25,672 nucleotides of DNA. It comes from Clostridia bacterium. GTDB lineage: Bacteria; Bacillota_A; Clostridia; Oscillospirales; Acutalibacteraceae. The notes beneath the pieces were generated by a model. It worked only from the letters and a program-made list of their open reading frames with translations. It was not told where the DNA came from and made no database searches. Position numbers and translations under genes: made by a program. The stretch spans positions 1 to 25,672 of the forward strand of contig JAILQN010000110.1 in the NCBI GenBank assembly GCA_024699005.1, given 5' to 3'. Positions 1 through 7,750 of this stretch are shown one piece after another (within the stretch, counting starts at the first letter, position 1; each line of letters starts with the position of its first letter).

Positions 1-101
1 AGCATGACGTAACGCTTGCCGTCCGCGCCCGTGAACTTGGTGTCAAGCTGCTTCGTGTACTCGCCGATGGCGGTCCTGAGTTCCTGCTGATTCTTAAACA
101 T
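1..101 (-). CDS. Partial gene downstream of NuoE-like subunit, function not recognised
   Basis: Only the first 33 or so codons are present, running off the left edge. The protein begins MFKNQQELRTAIGEY and has no cysteine in the visible part. A second ATG lies two codons upstream at 107, but it is only 1 nt from the AAGGAGG ribosome binding site (109-115). The ATG at 101 has a 7-nt spacing and is the better start. The ribosome binding site overlaps the stop codon of the NuoE-like gene, so the two are almost certainly translated as one operon. In related operons the next gene is often a NuoF-type flavoprotein, an ATPase or a [2Fe-2S] ferredoxin, but the visible residues do not decide between these. 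Confidence 0.7.
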   Translation of the reverse strand, partial: MFKNQQELRTAIGEYTKQLDTKFTGADGKRYVM

Positions 102-113
102 AGCCATACCTCC

Positions 114-605
114 TTACACCGCCGCAGCGTCGAGCTTGCGGTACTCGTCGATGATGCCGGCGACTTCTTTAACGTCCACACGTGCGTAGATCTTGCCGTT
201 TATGGACACGGCGGGAGCCGCTGCACAGGCGCCGATACACCTCAAAGCGTCAATCGTGAACATGCCGTCTTCGGTGGTCTGCCCGGGCTGGATACCCAGA
301 AGCTCACAGAATCTGTCAAGAATCTGTGCGGCGCCCTTGACGTAGCACGCTGTGCCCTGGCAGGAGCCGATGACATATTTGCCCTTGGGTGTCAGAGAGA
401 AGAAGGAATAGAAAGTCACCACGCCGTAGATCTCGGCAACGGAAATGCCCGTCTTCGCGGAAACGACTTCCTGCACCTCAAGGGGCACATAGCCGTATTC
501 CTTCTGAATGTCGCTCAAAATCATAATAAGAGGGGTTCTGTCGTTCTTATACTTATCACAGATCCCCTCAATCATGGTTTTGGCTTCCGGTTTTAAATGA
601 GTCAT
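114..605 (-). CDS. NuoE/HndA-like [2Fe-2S] subunit of an NADH-linked oxidoreductase
   Basis: A 163-residue thioredoxin-fold [2Fe-2S] subunit of the NuoE/HndA/HydC family. The N-terminal helical part (about residues 1-80, with 'DIQKEYGYVP' and 'YGVVTFYSFF') is typical. The four cluster cysteines are in CQGTAC (about 82-87) and CIGAC (about 123-127). In anaerobes such subunits belong to NADP-reducing or electron-bifurcating hydrogenases, or to formate dehydrogenases, where they help pass electrons between NAD(P)H and ferredoxin. The length matches the family. A GAGG motif lies about 8 nt before the ATG, and a good promoter sits about 70 bp upstream. The next gene begins within its stop region. 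Which complex it serves cannot be decided, because the catalytic subunits lie outside the window. Confidence 0.93.
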   Translation of the reverse strand: MTHLKPEAKTMIEGICDKYKNDRTPLIMILSDIQKEYGYVPLEVQEVVSAKTGISVAEIYGVVTFYSFFSLTPKGKYVIGSCQGTACYVKGAAQILDRFCELLGIQPGQTTEDGMFTIDALRCIGACAAAPAVSINGKIYARVDVKEVAGIIDEYRKLDAAAV

Positions 606-674
606 GTTTTTTACCTCACAGTGTTTGATGCGGTCGAAAAAAAGATTGATCGTTTTTTACGATTAGCGCAAATC

Positions 675-703
675 ATTATACTTTAGTCCGATAAAAAATG
701 CAA
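675..703 (-). promoter_or_regulatory. Sigma-A-type promoter for the NuoE-like operon
   Basis: On the minus strand, TTGCAT (703-698) and a perfect TATAAT (680-675) are separated by 17 bp. Transcription would start near 668, leaving a leader of about 60 nt. The leader contains a small inverted repeat, ATCGT/ACGAT (649-653 and 659-663), which could be an operator or a weak hairpin; this last point is speculative. Confidence 0.75.
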
Positions 704-736
704 TACGTTTTTAGAATAAATACATATTTTTAATGA

Positions 737-765
737 TTGACATTATAATCCAAAAAAAGTAAAAT
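737..765 (+). promoter_or_regulatory. Sigma-A-type promoter for the TM2/larBC operon
   Basis: TTGACA (737-742) and TAAAAT (760-765) are separated by exactly 17 bp in AT-rich DNA, with the predicted start near 772, just before the AGGGGG ribosome binding site and the ATG at 797. It is back to back with the minus-strand promoter at 675-703. Confidence 0.8.
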
Positions 766-796
766 AAAATATAATTATTTACAGGGGGCAATTATT

Positions 797-1132
797 ATGG
801 CGTCAAAGGACTTGTCCACATTACAGTCCGTTTACGGCACACAGCTCAAAGGAACTCCGGTAAAGAGCAACCACCCGATAAGAAGCAAGTACGTCGCTGC
901 GGTTCTCGCGATACTTGCCGGTGTTTTCGGAGCGCATAATTTCTATCTGCGGAATATCGTAAGGGGGCTATTACAGATCGTTATTACGGTGATTTTTGTC
1001 ACTGTCGGGCTGTTTGCCGGTATCAAATGGCTGATACTCATTCCCGTCGTGTTCTGCGCCATACGGGGGATAATATATCTTATCACCCCGGATTCCCGGT
1101 TCACAAAGGGCAATCACGTAAGGACGATCTGA
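797..1132 (+). CDS. TM2-domain membrane protein
   Basis: A 111-residue protein with a hydrophilic N-terminus (about 30 residues), then a TM2 domain. The first membrane segment (VAAVLAILAGVFGAHNFYL) carries the family signature G-x-x-G-x-H-x-F-Y-L, followed by a second hydrophobic hairpin to about residue 97. TM2 proteins are small membrane proteins with no generally established bacterial function. It is the first gene after a strong promoter and has an AGGGGG ribosome binding site. The gap to larB is about 30 bp, so it is probably co-transcribed with the nickel-cofactor genes, but a functional link is not shown. Confidence 0.9.
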   Translation: MASKDLSTLQSVYGTQLKGTPVKSNHPIRSKYVAAVLAILAGVFGAHNFYLRNIVRGLLQIVITVIFVTVGLFAGIKWLILIPVVFCAIRGIIYLITPDSRFTKGNHVRTI

Positions 1133-1162
1133 TCCTTCCGCATATTGACGGTATATTCCGAA

Positions 1163-1903
1163 ATGGACATCAGAAACTTACTGGAGCGTGTAAAATCGGG
1201 CGAGGTATCTGCAGAGCAGGCGGAAAGCCTGCTCAGAGCCGAACCGTTCAAAGATCTTGGCTACGCCAAGGTCGATCTCAGACGGCAGGCGCTCAGAGGC
1301 GCGTCGGAGGTAATATACGGCGAATCCAAAACCGCTGCTCAGATAACCGGTATCGCCCGTTCGCTTGTCGATAACAGCCAGAGTCCCGTGCTTATAACCC
1401 GTATTTCACCCGAAAAAGCGAAAGCTGTACGCGCCGCACTGCCGCTTGAGTATTACGATACCGCCCGCATAGGAATCATCGGCGGGATACCCTCCCCGTC
1501 GGTCGGAACGGTCGCCGTGGTCACCGGAGGTACGAGCGATATGCCCGTGGCGGAGGAGGCCGCCCTGACCGCGGAGTTTTATGGCTGCCGGGTCAAAAGA
1601 GTTTTCGACGTAGGCGTTTCCGGTCTTCACAGGCTGTTCTCCTGCGCCGACGTTATCACCTCCTCTTCGGTCGTCATCGCTGTCGCCGGTATGGAAGGCG
1701 CCCTTGCCAGCGTTGTAGGCGGGATGGTCGCCTGTCCGGTGATCGCCGTTCCCACGAGCGTGGGCTACGGCGCGTCCTTCGGCGGAGTCGCAGCTCTGCT
1801 CTCAATGCTCAACTCCTGCGCTTCGGGGGTGTCGGTCGTCAATATAGACAACGGCTTCGGCGCGGGCTATATCGCCGGAAGGATACTGAAAACAAACAAA
1901 TAA
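1163..1903 (+). CDS. larB: LarB, nickel-pincer cofactor biosynthesis carboxylase/hydrolase
   Basis: LarB has a PurE-like fold. It carboxylates the pyridinium ring of nicotinic acid adenine dinucleotide and hydrolyses the phosphoanhydride, the first step towards the nickel-pincer nucleotide cofactor of lactate racemase. Recognisable features are the N-terminal 'LLERVKSGEVS' helix, the glycine-rich PurE-like core (GIIGGIPSPSVGTVAVVTGG...) and the C-terminal NIDNGFGAG block. The cysteine in 'MLNSCASG' matches the catalytic cysteine known in the family. The protein is 246 residues from ATG 1163; a TTG at 1145 would add six residues, and neither start has a strong ribosome binding site. The larC start follows one nucleotide after the stop, as is usual for larB-larC pairs. 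Confidence 0.93.
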   Translation: MDIRNLLERVKSGEVSAEQAESLLRAEPFKDLGYAKVDLRRQALRGASEVIYGESKTAAQITGIARSLVDNSQSPVLITRISPEKAKAVRAALPLEYYDTARIGIIGGIPSPSVGTVAVVTGGTSDMPVAEEAALTAEFYGCRVKRVFDVGVSGLHRLFSCADVITSSSVVIAVAGMEGALASVVGGMVACPVIAVPTSVGYGASFGGVAALLSMLNSCASGVSVVNIDNGFGAGYIAGRILKTNK

Positions 1904-1904
1904 C

Positions 1905-3128
1905 ATGGGAAACATACTTTACCTCGATCTGTCCATGGGCGCGGCGGGAGACATGCTCACCGCCGCACTGAGCGATCTTCTGCCTGACGGAAAAAGTTTT
2001 TTTGAAAAAATAAATTCCCTGGGGCTGCCGGGTATAAAAAGCAGCCCGATGCGGGTCTTGAAATGCGGCATTGCCGCCACCCATGTTCACGTAACCGTGA
2101 ACGGCCATACCGAGGGCGGGGAACATAAGCACGGACATGACCATGAGCATGCTCATGAGCATCATCGTCATCATCATGAACATGAACATCATCATGAGCA
2201 TGATCACAGTCATCGCCACGTCTCTTTGGGAGATATAAAAGAGCTTATCGCGTCACTTGATCTGCCGGAAAAAGTCAGAACCGACGCAGCAAACGTCTAC
2301 GGCATTATAGCCGAAGCGGAGAGCAAGGTCCACGGCAGGCAGGTTAACGAGGTGCATTTCCACGAAGTGGGAGCGCTCGACGCGGTATGCGACGTAGTCT
2401 CGGTCTGTCTTGCCTTGGACATATTGAAACCGGACAGGATCATCGCATCCCCCGTCTGCACCGGAAGCGGCACCGTGGAGACGGCGCACGGTGTCTTAAG
2501 CATACCCGCGCCGGCTACTGCCGAGATACTCAAAGGGATCCCCGTATATCAGGGCAATATAAAAAAAGAGCTCTGCACGCCCACCGGCGCTGCACTTATC
2601 AGGTACTTCGTGTCGGACTTCTGCAGCATGCCGCTTATGACTGTCGACAAAACCGGCAACGGCGCCGGCAGGAGGGATCTTGACAGAGCGAACGTCCTCC
2701 GGGCTTTTTACGGACACGGCGGGAACGCCGTTTCCGAAGTTGTGACGGAGCTGTCCTTCAATGTGGACGATATGACCGGCGAAGAAATAGGCTACTGCAC
2801 GGAAGCGCTCTTCAAAGCGGGTGCGCGCGAGGTCTATACCACCCCGGTAGGCATGAAAAAGTCCCGTCCGGGAACCCTTGTTACCTTACTATGCGACAGC
2901 GCGGACAAAACCCGGTTTGTCGAACTGATATTCAGCCTGTCCACGACCATAGGCGTCAGGGAAAACACTTTCAACAGATATATACTTGAACGCAGGACGG
3001 AAGAGATCGACACTCCCCTTGGGAGGGTCAGGCGGAAAATCAGCGAGGGCTTCGGCATAAGGAAAGAGAAGATCGAATACGACGACGCGGCAGAAATAGC
3101 GGGTACAGATCCCGATCAGGCAAAATAA
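1905..3128 (+). CDS. larC: LarC, nickel insertion protein (cyclometallase) with His-rich tract
   Basis: LarC is the CTP-dependent cyclometallase that inserts nickel into the dithiolated pyridinium mononucleotide to complete the nickel-pincer cofactor. The N-terminus has the family hallmark YLDLSMGAAGDM; 'EVHFHEVGALDAV' and 'CTPTGAAL' are further conserved blocks, and the C-terminal half (about 280-400) is the LarC2 part with 'NVDDMTGEEIG' and 'MKKSRPG'. Residues 68-105 are a His/Glu-rich tract (2106-2219) that probably stores or collects nickel. At 407 residues it is close to full length and in one reading frame, unlike the Lactiplantibacillus plantarum gene, which needs a programmed frameshift to join LarC1 and LarC2. 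It follows larB with a 1-nt gap. Confidence 0.95.
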   Translation: MGNILYLDLSMGAAGDMLTAALSDLLPDGKSFFEKINSLGLPGIKSSPMRVLKCGIAATHVHVTVNGHTEGGEHKHGHDHEHAHEHHRHHHEHEHHHEHDHSHRHVSLGDIKELIASLDLPEKVRTDAANVYGIIAEAESKVHGRQVNEVHFHEVGALDAVCDVVSVCLALDILKPDRIIASPVCTGSGTVETAHGVLSIPAPATAEILKGIPVYQGNIKKELCTPTGAALIRYFVSDFCSMPLMTVDKTGNGAGRRDLDRANVLRAFYGHGGNAVSEVVTELSFNVDDMTGEEIGYCTEALFKAGAREVYTTPVGMKKSRPGTLVTLLCDSADKTRFVELIFSLSTTIGVRENTFNRYILERRTEEIDTPLGRVRRKISEGFGIRKEKIEYDDAAEIAGTDPDQAK

Positions 3129-3147
3129 ATATAAGGTGAGCACAGGA

Positions 3148-4497
3148 ATGAAAGTTTTATTGATCAACGGTTCACCGTCCGGCAAGGACAGCGTGACGCT
3201 CAAGACCGCGGAATACCTGCAGGTCAGATTCCCCGAAGACAGCTTCGAAACCATACACGCGGCGGTAAAGATACGCTCGCTCGGGAAGGACTTTTCCCCC
3301 GCCGTCAAAGCGATGGAGGATGCGGACGTGATCCTTTTCGTCTATCCCGTCTACACCTTCACCGTGCCTTCGCAGCTGCACAGGTTCATTGAACTTACCA
3401 AGGAGTCGGGGATCGATCTTAAAGGCAAATTCGCCTCGCAGATCTCCACGTCCAAGCATTTTTACGATATCACAGCTCACGGCTTTATCGAGGACAACTG
3501 CCGCGATATGGGCATGAAAGTCGTGCGCGGGCTCTCCGCGGATATGGAAGACCTGCTCAAACCCGCCGGGCAGCGCGACGCGGAAAACTGGTACAGATTC
3601 CTGCTCTTCTGCGTGGAAAACGATATTTACGATAACGTACAGTGTACGGATATCGAGGATCAGGGCTGCGGGGCCGATGCGCGCGATGGCACAAGCGCTG
3701 CAGCCCGGAACTCATATGATACGGCGATCGTTACCGATCTTGCGGAAGATGACGAGGCGCTTAAGAACCTGATAGAAGATTTCCGCGCGGAATATAAATA
3801 CAAAACGAAGGTCATCAACCTTGCGGAATTCCCCTTCGCCGGAGGGTGCCTCGGCTGTTTCCGCTGCGCCGCTTCGGGAGAATGCATCTATAAAGACGGT
3901 TTCCCGGACCTGCTGCGGAACGAGATACAGTCCGGCAGCGCGATAGTATACGCCTTCACGATAAAAGACCACTCCATGGGCAGCCGCTTCAAAATGTATG
4001 ACGACCGGCAGTTCTGCAACGGACACAGGACCGTGACAGAAGGTATGCCGATAGCCTATATCATAAACGGAGACCTCGATTCCGAGCCGAATCTCAAAAC
4101 CATGATAGAAGCAAGGGCGGAGGTCGGAGGCAACTACCTCGCCGGCTGCGGTTCCGATGCGGCGTCGATCAGTAACACCGCCGCGCGCCTTGCCTACGCC
4201 ATTGAAAACAAACTGACCTTGCCGAAGAACTTTTACGGCGTAGGCGGAATGAAGATATTCCGCGACCTTATCTGGGTCATGCGCGGGCTTATGCGCGAGG
4301 ATCACCGCTTCTATAAGCAGCGCGGCGTATATGATGACCTGCCGCAAAAGCATATGGGCAAGATGTTCGCCGTAAAGATGCTCGGCATGGCGACCAGAAA
4401 CGAAAAGCTGATGAAAAAAGCCGGTGTCAAAATGACAGCGGGCATGGCGATGCCCTACGACAGGATAATCAAGAAAGCAAAAGAGAAAAAACAGTAA
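3148..4497 (+). CDS. Double flavodoxin-fold NAD(P)H-dependent oxidoreductase
   Basis: About 449 residues containing two flavodoxin-like (NADPH-dependent FMN reductase) domains. Domain one starts MKVLLINGSPSGKDSVT, a classic FMN phosphate-binding loop, with 'VILFVYPVYTFTVPSQLHRFIE' following. Domain two (about 190-400) keeps a C-x2-C-x2-C-x5-C cluster in 'GGCLGCFRCAASGEC', resembling the cysteines of iron-sulfur flavoproteins, but its N-terminal loop 'YDTAIVTDLAEDD' has lost the GSPR-type phosphate loop. The ATG at 3148 is preferred because AAGGTGA (3133-3139) is 8 nt upstream; a GTG at 3136 lies inside that site. It ends by overlapping the next ATG (TAATG), so the two are translationally coupled. 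The substrate is unknown. Confidence 0.8.
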   Translation: MKVLLINGSPSGKDSVTLKTAEYLQVRFPEDSFETIHAAVKIRSLGKDFSPAVKAMEDADVILFVYPVYTFTVPSQLHRFIELTKESGIDLKGKFASQISTSKHFYDITAHGFIEDNCRDMGMKVVRGLSADMEDLLKPAGQRDAENWYRFLLFCVENDIYDNVQCTDIEDQGCGADARDGTSAAARNSYDTAIVTDLAEDDEALKNLIEDFRAEYKYKTKVINLAEFPFAGGCLGCFRCAASGECIYKDGFPDLLRNEIQSGSAIVYAFTIKDHSMGSRFKMYDDRQFCNGHRTVTEGMPIAYIINGDLDSEPNLKTMIEARAEVGGNYLAGCGSDAASISNTAARLAYAIENKLTLPKNFYGVGGMKIFRDLIWVMRGLMREDHRFYKQRGVYDDLPQKHMGKMFAVKMLGMATRNEKLMKKAGVKMTAGMAMPYDRIIKKAKEKKQ

Positions 4498-5399
4498 TGA
4501 AAAACTATGCAGAGTTCGCGGGTATCTTCCCCGCTCTTCTCACTCCGTATACCGCGGACGATAAGATCAACGAAAAGGCTCTTGAAGCATTGATAGAATA
4601 CCTTCTTTCCGCCGGGGTGACGGGCTTTTACGTCGGAGGCTCCACGGGAGAGGCGTTCCTGCTTTCCGAACAGGAACGCGAAGGGCTTTATAAGACCGTA
4701 GCCGATATAGTAAACGGCAGGGCGAAACTGATAGCTCACGTGGGCGACGTGTCCCTCAGAAAAGCGCAGAAATACGCGGTCGCCGCCGAAAAAGCGGGCT
4801 TCGACGCGGTGTCCGCCGTCACGCCGTTCTACTACAAATTCAGCGAGACGGAAATCGAGAGCTATTACAAAGGCATTGTCGACGCCGTTTCCCTGCCCAT
4901 GTTCATCTATTACATTCCCCTTTACACAGGCGCGGCGCCGGGGAACGACATGCTCAGCCGTCTGCTTTCGGACGAGCGATTCGCCGGGATAAAATTCACC
5001 TCCGGCGACTTTTACAAGCTCACGACCCTCAAACGCCTGTTCCCGGACAAGGTGATTCTGAACGGCTTTGACGAAATGTTCCTCTCCGGGTTAGCGGCGG
5101 GCGCCACCGGCGGCATAGGCTCGACCTATAACCTCTGCCCGAAGCTGTTCATAAAAATACGCGAACTGTTCCTGGAGAACAGGATCCCCGAAGCACAGAT
5201 ACTGCAGCGCTACGCGGCGCAGATCGTCGACACTCTTCTGGAGCTCGAGGTAATGCCCGCCACAAAGGCTGCCGTCTCGCTTAAACTCGGGATTGACTTC
5301 GGTCCCTGCCGCGCTCCGTTCCGAAAACTCGGCGCGGATGACATAAACAAAATCAAAACAAGAATAATGCCGATAGTTGACAAATATCAGGAGGTATGA
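4497..5399 (+). CDS. DapA/NanA-family aldolase, N-acetylneuraminate lyase-like
   Basis: A 300-residue TIM-barrel class I aldolase. The motif GGSTGEAFLLSEQER, the tyrosine in 'FIYYIP' and the Schiff-base lysine in 'GIKFTSGDFYKL' are all in place. The STGEAF and KFTS-D-Y patterns resemble N-acetylneuraminate lyases more than dihydrodipicolinate synthases, so the likely reaction is cleavage of sialic acid to N-acetylmannosamine and pyruvate. No other sialic acid genes (nanE, nanK, transporter) are nearby, so a related 2-keto acid substrate remains possible. The start overlaps the previous stop by one base, and the gene ends inside the ribosome binding region of the following CobW gene. Confidence 0.88.
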   Translation: MKNYAEFAGIFPALLTPYTADDKINEKALEALIEYLLSAGVTGFYVGGSTGEAFLLSEQEREGLYKTVADIVNGRAKLIAHVGDVSLRKAQKYAVAAEKAGFDAVSAVTPFYYKFSETEIESYYKGIVDAVSLPMFIYYIPLYTGAAPGNDMLSRLLSDERFAGIKFTSGDFYKLTTLKRLFPDKVILNGFDEMFLSGLAAGATGGIGSTYNLCPKLFIKIRELFLENRIPEAQILQRYAAQIVDTLLELEVMPATKAAVSLKLGIDFGPCRAPFRKLGADDINKIKTRIMPIVDKYQEV

Positions 5400-5403
5400 T
5401 TTT

Positions 5404-6612
5404 ATGGCAAAAGTAGATATTTTTTCGGGTTTCCTCGGAGCGGGAAAAACCACGCTTATAAAGAAGCTGATCAAAGAGGCTTACGCCGGCGAGCATATTG
5501 TGCTTATAGAGAACGAGTTCGGCGAGATCGCCGTTGACGGAGGTTTCCTTGCCGACGCGGGCGTGAAGATCAACGAGATGTCCTCCGGCTGCATCTGCTG
5601 CTCGCTCGTGGGCGATTTCAAGACTGCCCTGAGGCAGGTTGTCGCGGACTACAATCCCGACCGTATACTTATAGAGCCCTCGGGCGTGGGCAAACTGTCG
5701 GACGTTATCAAAGCCGTCATCCGCGCCGAGGACGACGCCCTTGAACTGGACGGTTTCGTCGCGGTCGTGGACGCGAACAAAGCCAAGGTCTATATGGCGA
5801 ACTTCGGCGAATTCTTCAACGATCAGATAGAGAACGCCGGCACGATAATCCTCAGCCGAACCGGCGATATCTCCGATAAGAAGCTGGCTGACGCAGTCGA
5901 AGCGATAAAAGCCCACAACGACAAGGCCGTCATCATCACCACTCCCTGGGACAAGCTCTCCGGCGAACAGATGAAGGAAGCCATCGAGCGTCTTGATACC
6001 CTGAACGCCGAGCTGGAGAAGCTGAAGGCGGAGCATGACGAGCACGGACATCACCATCACCACCATCATCACGACGATGGCGAGTGCGATGATCCGGAAT
6101 GCGAATGCCATCATCACCACGACGACTATGACGATGATGATGAACATGAACATCATCACCACCATCATCACCACGACGGCGAAGAATGCGACGATCCTGA
6201 GTGCGAATGTCACCACCATCACCATGATGACGATGACGACGACGATGAGCATGAGCATCATCATCACCATGACGACGATGAATGTGAATGCGGCTGCGGC
6301 GGGCATCACCACCATCACCACCACCATCACGACGCTGACGAGATCTTTACGAGCTGGGGCGTGGAGACGACCCGCAAATTCACTGCAGAAGGCATCAGAG
6401 ATATACTTGAAGAACTTGACGATATAAAGACTTACGGTATCGTTTTAAGGGCAAAGGGTATTGTCGAAGGCGAAAACGGCGAGTGGCTGCACTTTGATTA
6501 CGTGCCCGACGAGACAAACGTCAGGACCGGCGCCGCAGGCATAACCGGCAGGCTCTGCGTCATAGGCTCGGAGCTTAAGGAAGATAAGATCAGGGAACTG
6601 TTCGGAGTGTGA
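5404..6612 (+). CDS. CobW-family GTPase metallochaperone with giant His/Asp/Cys insert
   Basis: A 402-residue G3E GTPase. The P-loop is GFLGAGKTT near the N-terminus, the metal-binding motif is SSGCICCSL (about 60-68), 'ILIEPSGVG' is the Walker B region, and 'ILSRTGD' replaces the usual NKxD. Between GTPase and C-terminal CobW domains, residues 211-309 (6034-6330) hold more than 40 histidines, many aspartates and nine cysteines, arranged as near-identical blocks around CDDPECEC. CobW proteins deliver metals to client proteins using GTP; the large insert indicates high metal storage. Zinc, nickel and cobalt are all possible, and closeness to larBC makes nickel attractive but unproven. AGGAGG (5389-5394) lies 9 nt before ATG 5404. 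A codon-shadow ORF across the His tract was ignored. Confidence 0.92.
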   Translation: MAKVDIFSGFLGAGKTTLIKKLIKEAYAGEHIVLIENEFGEIAVDGGFLADAGVKINEMSSGCICCSLVGDFKTALRQVVADYNPDRILIEPSGVGKLSDVIKAVIRAEDDALELDGFVAVVDANKAKVYMANFGEFFNDQIENAGTIILSRTGDISDKKLADAVEAIKAHNDKAVIITTPWDKLSGEQMKEAIERLDTLNAELEKLKAEHDEHGHHHHHHHHDDGECDDPECECHHHHDDYDDDDEHEHHHHHHHHDGEECDDPECECHHHHHDDDDDDDEHEHHHHHDDDECECGCGGHHHHHHHHHDADEIFTSWGVETTRKFTAEGIRDILEELDDIKTYGIVLRAKGIVEGENGEWLHFDYVPDETNVRTGAAGITGRLCVIGSELKEDKIRELFGV

Positions 6613-6615
6613 GTT

Positions 6616-6643
6616 CAGGTGACAGGTGACAGGTGACAGGTGC
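6616..6643 (+). repeat. Heptad array (CAGGTGA)x4, left arm of inverted pair
   Basis: Four consecutive 7-bp units, CAGGTGA three times then CAGGTGC, starting 3 bp after the CobW stop codon. The complementary array lies at 6706-6726, so the transcript can fold into a long hairpin around a 62-nt centre. Confidence 0.95.
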
Positions 6644-6705
6644 CAAATCAAAGAATCTTTCGCGCGGTACCCGCTGACTGTTGCAGTACGCCGAAACGCG
6701 CGCTG

Positions 6706-6726
6706 TTACCTGTCACCTGTAACCTC
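6706..6726 (+). repeat. Heptad array TTACCTG-TCACCTG-TAACCTC, right arm of inverted pair
   Basis: Three 7-bp units; the central TCACCTG is the exact reverse complement of CAGGTGA at 6616-6643. It ends just before the AAGGAG ribosome binding site of the next gene, so pairing with the left arm would place a stem directly upstream of that site. Confidence 0.92.
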
Positions 6727-6743
6727 ACAAAAGGAGCATATAA

Positions 6744-7697
6744 ATGAAACAAAGAGAAATAGAAGTTGACATATTTACCGGCTTCCTTGACGCCGGCAAG
6801 ACCACCTTCATCCAGTCCACGATGGAGGACAAGCGCTTCAACGACGGCAAGACTCCCACCCTGCTGTTGCTCTGCGAGGAGGGAGAGGTCGAATACGACC
6901 TTTCGGCAATGCCGAACGTCACCCTCGCGAGCATCACAAAGGACGAACTGAATGAAGCGAAGCTGGATATGCTGGTCAAATCGGGCCGCGCCGAAAAGGT
7001 CGTGGTGGAGTACAACGGCATGTGGCTGATGAACGATTTCTTCGAGGCCATGCCGGAGGACTGGGCGGTCTATCAGGTCATGTTCATCGCGGATTCGCAG
7101 ACCTTCGCCGCTTATAACGCGAACATGCGCCAGCTTTGCTACGACAAGATGAACATAGCGTCCATGATCGCGTTCAACCGGCTTGACGGCAGCGTCGACT
7201 TCATGGATCTGCACAAACTGGTCCGCGGCGCAAACAGGCAGTGCCGCATAGTTTACGAATACAAGGACGGCACCACAAAGCCGGACGAGATAGTCGACCC
7301 CATGCCCTTTGACGTGAACGCGCCGGTCATAGAGATCGCGGACAGGGATTTCGCCCTTTTCTTCGGGGACGTCATGGACAATCCCAAGACCTACAACGGC
7401 AAAACCGTCCGTTTCAAAGGCATAGTCGCAAGGGACGACAAGATGCCTAAGGGTTCGTTTGCCTGCGGCAGACACATCATGACCTGCTGCGCGGCTGATA
7501 TACAGTATTACTGCTGGCTCTGCGAGGGTTTTTCGGGTTATACCATGCTTAACACCGCCGACTGGATCATCCTCGAAGCCCAGCTCAATATAAAATTCTC
7601 CCGGGCTTACGGCAAAAAAGGACCGGTTTTAAAGGTGAAAAAAGTCACCAAATGCGAACCCCTGCCCAATGACGAAGCAGTAGCGACGTTTTATTGA
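6744..7697 (+). CDS. G3E-type GTPase fused to a YcgQ/DUF1980-like domain
   Basis: A 317-residue protein. The N-terminus 'EVDIFTGFLDAGKTTFIQ' is a CobW-like P-loop, and 'AFNRLD' resembles the NKxD guanine-specificity motif, but the CxCC metal motif is missing and the usual E-x-G-E-x-x-x-D block appears as 'LLCEEGEVEYD'. The C-terminal part (about 205-305, 'YNGKTVRFKGIVARDD...GRHIMTCCAADIQYYCWLCEG') resembles the C-terminal domain of YcgQ-type (TIGR03943/DUF1980) proteins, including the paired CC-A-AD signature. YcgQ and its permease partner YcgR are thought to act in metal homeostasis; this protein seems to join the two parts. AAGGAG ribosome binding site is well placed. The domain assignment of the C-terminus is from memory of the motif and is the less certain part. 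Confidence 0.8.
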   Translation: MKQREIEVDIFTGFLDAGKTTFIQSTMEDKRFNDGKTPTLLLLCEEGEVEYDLSAMPNVTLASITKDELNEAKLDMLVKSGRAEKVVVEYNGMWLMNDFFEAMPEDWAVYQVMFIADSQTFAAYNANMRQLCYDKMNIASMIAFNRLDGSVDFMDLHKLVRGANRQCRIVYEYKDGTTKPDEIVDPMPFDVNAPVIEIADRDFALFFGDVMDNPKTYNGKTVRFKGIVARDDKMPKGSFACGRHIMTCCAADIQYYCWLCEGFSGYTMLNTADWIILEAQLNIKFSRAYGKKGPVLKVKKVTKCEPLPNDEAVATFY

Positions 7698-7750
7698 GGC
7701 AGAAACGACTATATGCCTTCTGCTGTTCATTCAGGATTGTCTGTTTGAAT

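Noticed and set aside
1145..1162. TTG start for larB
   Set aside because: An ATG follows six codons later and fits the usual LarB N-terminus; neither has a clear ribosome binding site, so this is a preference only.
1839..2219. Met-rich open frame opposite the LarC His tract
   Set aside because: It is the reverse reading of CAT codons in the LarC His-rich region; not a gene.
5353..6427. Val/Met-rich and Thr/Ile-rich open frames across the CobW insert
   Set aside because: They come from His and Asp codons read in other frames or on the other strand.
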